The notes under the pieces were generated by a model. The model was not told where the DNA came from. It saw only the letters and a program-made list of their open reading frames with translations, and made no database searches. Positions 19,700 through 19,719 of a DNA stretch of 19,719 nucleotides are shown piece after piece. The stretch is from Bisporella sp. PMI_857. Its lineage: Eukaryota; Ascomycota; Leotiomycetes; Helotiales; Helotiaceae. The DNA lies in assembly GCA_021307315.1 (NCBI GenBank), contig JAJSPD010000213.1, positions 1 to 19,719 on the forward strand. Direction: 5' to 3'. Positions within the stretch are counted from its first letter, which is position 1. The number at the start of each line of letters is the position of its first letter. The position numbers and the translations under genes are program-made.

Positions 19700-19719
19700 G
19701 CCAGTTGCAAATCACTTTA

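Overview
The window looks like nuclear DNA from a filamentous fungus, probably an ascomycete. The evidence is retrotransposon LTRs of fungal type, a hAT-like end, and a long, very AT-rich, gene-free block crowded with transposon wreckage and carrying a directional C-to-T mutation footprint. I see no intact host gene, no rRNA or tRNA, and no CRISPR array. Every coding feature listed is a broken relic.

Layout. Positions 1-950 have ordinary base composition. They hold small direct and inverted repeats, a 248-bp solo LTR with a perfect 5-bp target duplication (313-560), and a second LTR-like block (701-872). A hAT-like terminus starts at 957, and a perfect 26-copy ACTAAATA array fills 1145-1352. 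From about 1.7 kb to about 19.5 kb the sequence is hypermutated: C is almost absent when it follows T or C and is not followed by G (YCH, and DGR on the other strand). TCG, CCG, AC and GC remain common. This is not the usual CpA signature of RIP.

Inside the hypermutated block there are two direct arrays of a roughly 42-bp unit (1806-2772 and 8209-8772). A related, shorter-period array lies in the opposite orientation (16075-16503), and a decayed trace of the motif lies at 19205-19350. About 1 kb after each of the two left arrays sits one copy of the same 1.8-2.2-kb segment (3905-6115 and 9738-11515). The first copy begins a giant + strand reading frame of about 1,400 codons running to about 8.05 kb, family unknown, with an acidic and Ser/Pro-rich tail. 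From about 12.75 to 16.03 kb on the + strand lies a clearly recognisable transposase relic of the Plavaka type (CACTA/EnSpm-related), with most conserved blocks still readable. The inverted array at 16.1-16.5 kb follows it directly, as subterminal repeats of a CACTA-like element would.

A short inverted repeat (16 of 18 matches) lies at 1639-1656 and 19682-19699, almost exactly at the edges of the hypermutated block. My working model is a large CACTA/Plavaka-like element, or one such element nested in another, with inverted subterminal arrays and a large accessory reading frame, inactivated by an unusual YCH-directed mutation process. The transposase identity and the repeat geometry are read from the sequence. 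The nesting, the termini and the mutation mechanism are inference.
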